Positions 60,701 through 64,000 of a stretch of 64,000 nucleotides of DNA are shown in pieces (the stretch's first letter is position 1; every line of letters begins with the position of its first letter). The DNA is from Diprion similis. Lineage: Eukaryota; Arthropoda; Insecta; Hymenoptera; Diprionidae. Below the pieces are notes generated by a model. It did not search any database. It was not told the origin of the DNA and saw only the letters and a list, made by a program, of their open reading frames with translations. The stretch is from positions 4,092,001 to 4,156,000 of the forward strand of contig NC_060115.1 of assembly GCF_021155765.1 (NCBI RefSeq), written 5' to 3'. A program made the translations under genes and the position numbers.

Positions 60701-63700
60701 GTTTGTGGATAACTGCAACTGCCATGCGAACAATGTTGCGACTTGCCATTAATCCTGACGTAAAAGAACGGGTAAGAATTGCTAATTCCATTAATCCGTG
60801 CTCACTGAAAAAGTATCCATGTAACAGCATCAATTCAGTGATACTTCAATGAATTTATGCTTAGATTGAATTGAAAAGAGAAGAAAATATATACAGACCT
60901 ACATGATTGGCTGAAGTTCAGTGCTCCAAGAAAAAAACTACTTTTAGACTAGCATTGTAAAAACTACCAACATGAGAGCGAGAACTGAAAGGAAGAAAAA
61001 AAAAAAGAACAAGGATGTCGAACGCTAAATCCAAATATAAAGTTATGGACAAAGTTTGATTTGGTTGCCTCCACAGTGAGTGAAAGTCAGTACTGTTACT
61101 TGTGAAAAGTTTTAGTCTAGTTATGGGTTAAACAGTCTTAACTACACAAAAACATAGTTCGTGATCAGTCGACTATAAATATCTCAAATGTATGACAATA
61201 CAATAGTAGAGAGTCCTTATACGTATGTATGGATGGAGATGGGAAGAAAATAAAAAGAAACTTTCTACATGGAACGTTCTAAACGTACTGTAAACATACG
61301 TAATGATTGGATCTGGGTGGATATGGTGCTGCAGACTATTTGCCATGGTTCAGTTTTTGAAGGTATCCATGTAGGCTGATTGAAGCATACAACTATTTTT
61401 AACAACATCGCAATGTGTAGTACTTACTGTTATACCGTGCAGGCCAAGGTTATTGAAAAGTATTGAAAAGTTCTTTGTTTCGCGAGAGTAAATTTTTTCA
61501 AAAAATCTTCGATTACTTTTTATACTACTGATTGTTCGGTTATCATCAAATTCACGTTACTCTCATAGGGCGTCAGCAATTGAACGAAACACTTGGTAAC
61601 TTCGTTATGACATTTCGAAGTAAACGTATGAAAATCCTTGTTGTACAGCTGCTTGAACGATGCACAAAATGGCTCACGACAGATTGGGCAAACTGCGACA
61701 AAGTCAGGATAAACTGATAGATGAAAGAAAGAAACTCTGCTTCGTGCTACGCGCGTACGATATATTTCGCCGTGATTCAGCCCAGCGCTGCATTCGCTGC
61801 TTTTTTCGATTCTCATCGATTGCCTAACTATACATACATAGTATGTGTACGATGTTTCAACTGTAACCGGAGACGGTACGGTAAAGCAGAAAAATTGCCA
61901 CCATTTTTTCGCCTTCAGATAACTTTTTAACACGGTGAAGCGTTAGAAAGGATTGGCGAACATTACGATGATATAGATTGAGGTTAACTTTGTATCTCGT
62001 GCTAAGCCCAAGGAGATTAACTCGTATCAGCATTGGTTAGTAAGGTTCATCATCACCTTGGGCTTCCGGCTAACTTGGTTTCGGTCCCGTCATGAACATA
62101 TGGCGTATAGAATCGAGCTCGCATTTTGTTTCGAAGCGGAAACAAGTTAGCCGGTAGCCCAAGGCTTAATGAGCATTACTGAACAGTTACAGCAGTCGAA
62201 ATCCCGGATTTAGTATCAGATAGAATCGTAGTTAATGAGACGACTAATTAGTATCTCTGCAATAGTGGCTGTGTGCTTATAAAAATTTATCGCGCTACTG
62301 GAAATCGTTTCGCTGCTCGGCCAAATCATTGACCGAGTGTAGTTGCGGATAGTTAGAAACAGCGAGCATGTACTCACTCGTCTCTGACGCCTGGTGAAAA
62401 GAACACAGTTATCCTCCATCAGTTGAACTGATACTTTCCGTGCAACGGGCGGCGCTTTACCAAATCAAAAGATAGCAGATTCAATTTTTACATTCATCTC
62501 AACCTGCTATAATTATACCGTCCACGTCATGGCTGAATAGAAGGCTACATAAAAATATGAAAGCATATGGCTCGCTCGTATCGTATCACGTTGATTAGCT
62601 CACGGTTAAATGTCACTCTATCCTCGCATACCCAGCTGAGATTTTGAATAACGAGTTCTGCACCGTCGACATGTTCGACTACTTCTTTCTGCAAGAAAAT
62701 GCACTTTTTTCTTCTAGAAACCTGTAAAATCCGCCTGCGTATAGATAATTATAGCTGCACGGCAGTAAAAGGGTTGTCTACAATCAGGCGGATTCACTTA
62801 TTTGACATATATCTCTTCATACTCCGGCCATTCGAAAATGATCCTCTCAAATTATTGCTCGTAGCATGCGAAAATTTCCAACGTTCTTCTCAGGACGCAT
62901 AAATAACGTTACAAACTTCAGATGCTATGACTCTTCGTCAATGCTTTTTCCGTTCAACGTGATAAAACATGGTAAGAATAAAAAAATTTGTACCTGTAGT
63001 TGTGGATTATAAATGATGGTGGTTCGTGTTGATAATATTCCTTGAAGTACACTTGCCATATTCTTAGATCAAATCACAAATTCTTTGGTTAACGCAAATA
63101 TGTTCTCTTCCACTTATGGTATACACTATACAGTTTCTCTGTTAGATTATTTCAGCCGTAAGAACCGATCGTAGAGTAAATACAAACCAACAACGGTATA
63201 AGCGTACATGAAGCGTGACATTTTAGAGTTCCGACATGGTAGAGGATTAATAAATGAAAAAATATATATCTCGTCAGCTCGTGCTGGTTCCCAGATAACT
63301 TTTGGATAATCCATATCACAAATCCGAACTCACATGCATTAAAGACATGTCCACTTCGTTTATTTTTGCACAGTTCAAAAGCGATACACTAATTCGTTTG
63401 TCAAATGTTATCATGACGTCACAGATCCCGCCAACTAACTGGCGACTTAGGATTGAGGTTATTGGAACCGGCTAATCAGTAAACACGTGATCGACAAGTC
63501 AGATTTATTGAATATTATCCGAAGATATAAACCAGACCTGCAGCTATCGTTAGATTTCACTGCGGAGATATTATGACAACGATTATAACATCCATTCACT
63601 TTCACACAACTTGTGCTGACACAACGACTGTCAGAACGGCATAACAGCGTTAACACCACAATTGCTTTGTTTAACTCACTTCTACGTCCAATGATTAAAT

Positions 63701-64000
63701 ATTTCACCTTAATGCCGGATTATATATATATGTCACAGCGATACAGTGTAATTGTGGCATATTTTTAATGAAAACTTCGTCGAGTTATAGTCCGTACAGC
63801 AAGCAACACGAAGAATCCGAAAAATAAAAAAATGCGGTTTGCGGCCAACGTCGCACCGAGCGTGTTTTGTTTAATCGACTTCGATCAGAAATTCAAACTT
63901 GATATCACCTTTACCATAATAATTGATTAAAAACTATAATTCCAATGAATTACCAGCGACGAATAATAATACTCTACCCAGTAACCGTATTTTCAGTACA
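60701..64000. other. Right-hand region without recognised genes
   Basis: About 3.3 kb with no supported coding sequence. It holds an inverted repeat at 62032-62190. A 137-codon minus-strand frame at 61520-61933 contains a CPICREPFC phrase but no RING or other complete fold. A TA repeat lies near 63721-63731. The UBR promoter should be in the left part. Confidence 0.5.
62032..62190. repeat. Imperfect inverted repeat (foldback)
   Basis: Arms of about 45-50 bases at roughly 62032-62084 and 62136-62190, separated by about 50 bases. The core TTGGGCTTCCGGCTAACTTG on the left is matched by TTGGGCTACCGGCTAACTTG in the reverse complement on the right. A further copy of AGCCCAAGG lies just outside at about 62005. 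It could be a small foldback transposon or a hairpin RNA source. Confidence 0.6.

Noticed and set aside
61520-61933. 137-codon minus-strand frame with a CPICREPFC phrase suggesting a RING finger
   Set aside because: Only one CxxC pair plus scattered cysteines; the remaining zinc ligands and spacing of a RING are missing.

Overview
The window is nuclear DNA from an insect. It is AT-rich, carries short GT-AG introns, and holds a CYP9-type P450, a Dsp1 orthologue with a polyglutamine tract, two pathetic/SLC36-like transporters and a CD36-family receptor. A hymenopteran is my best guess, but only a guess. No bacterial, viral or rDNA features were seen. Exons were assembled by hand from protein similarity, splice-site sequence and exact reading-phase agreement. 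Every multi-exon CDS listed closes in frame, except that the 3' end of the HMG-box paralogue is uncertain.

Layout. 0.6-2.1 kb: a five-exon tetraspanin (-). 3.7-5.2 kb: a single-exon CYP9-like P450 (-). 7.4-10.5 kb: Alkbh8 (+), the RRM/AlkB/methyltransferase enzyme of tRNA wobble uridine modification, with two GC-AG introns. 10.7-11.2 kb: a small single-HMG-box gene (-), convergent with Alkbh8. 14.4-22.3 kb: Dsp1 (-), five coding exons with large first introns. 22.3-33.2 kb: almost 11 kb with no recognisable gene; the part nearest Dsp1 is GC- and CpG-rich and full of microsatellites. 33.2-34.0 kb: Sap30 (+). 35.1-37.5 kb: exosome subunit Rrp45/EXOSC9 (-). 38.2 kb: elongator tRNA-Met(CAU) (-). 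38.6-42.9 and 47.0-50.0 kb: two tandem SLC36-type amino acid transporters (+). 50.2-53.0 kb: a CD36-family scavenger receptor (-), convergent with the second transporter. 54.8-60.2 kb: a UBR1/UBR2-type N-recognin E3 ligase (-) whose 1,785 codons have no intron. 60.6-64 kb: no recognisable gene.

The genes are unrelated housekeeping, chromatin, membrane and metabolic loci and do not form a pathway. Two local duplications stand out. The two SLC36 genes are tandem paralogues with partly shared intron positions. The small HMG-box gene has exactly the intron positions and phases of the Dsp1 box-B exon and lies just downstream of Dsp1 on the same strand, so it looks like an exon-level tandem duplicate. 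Four short inverted-repeat elements (MITE or foldback type) are also visible. I saw no clear candidate for a wholly new system; the Dsp1-derived HMG-box gene and the intronless UBR gene are the most distinctive loci.
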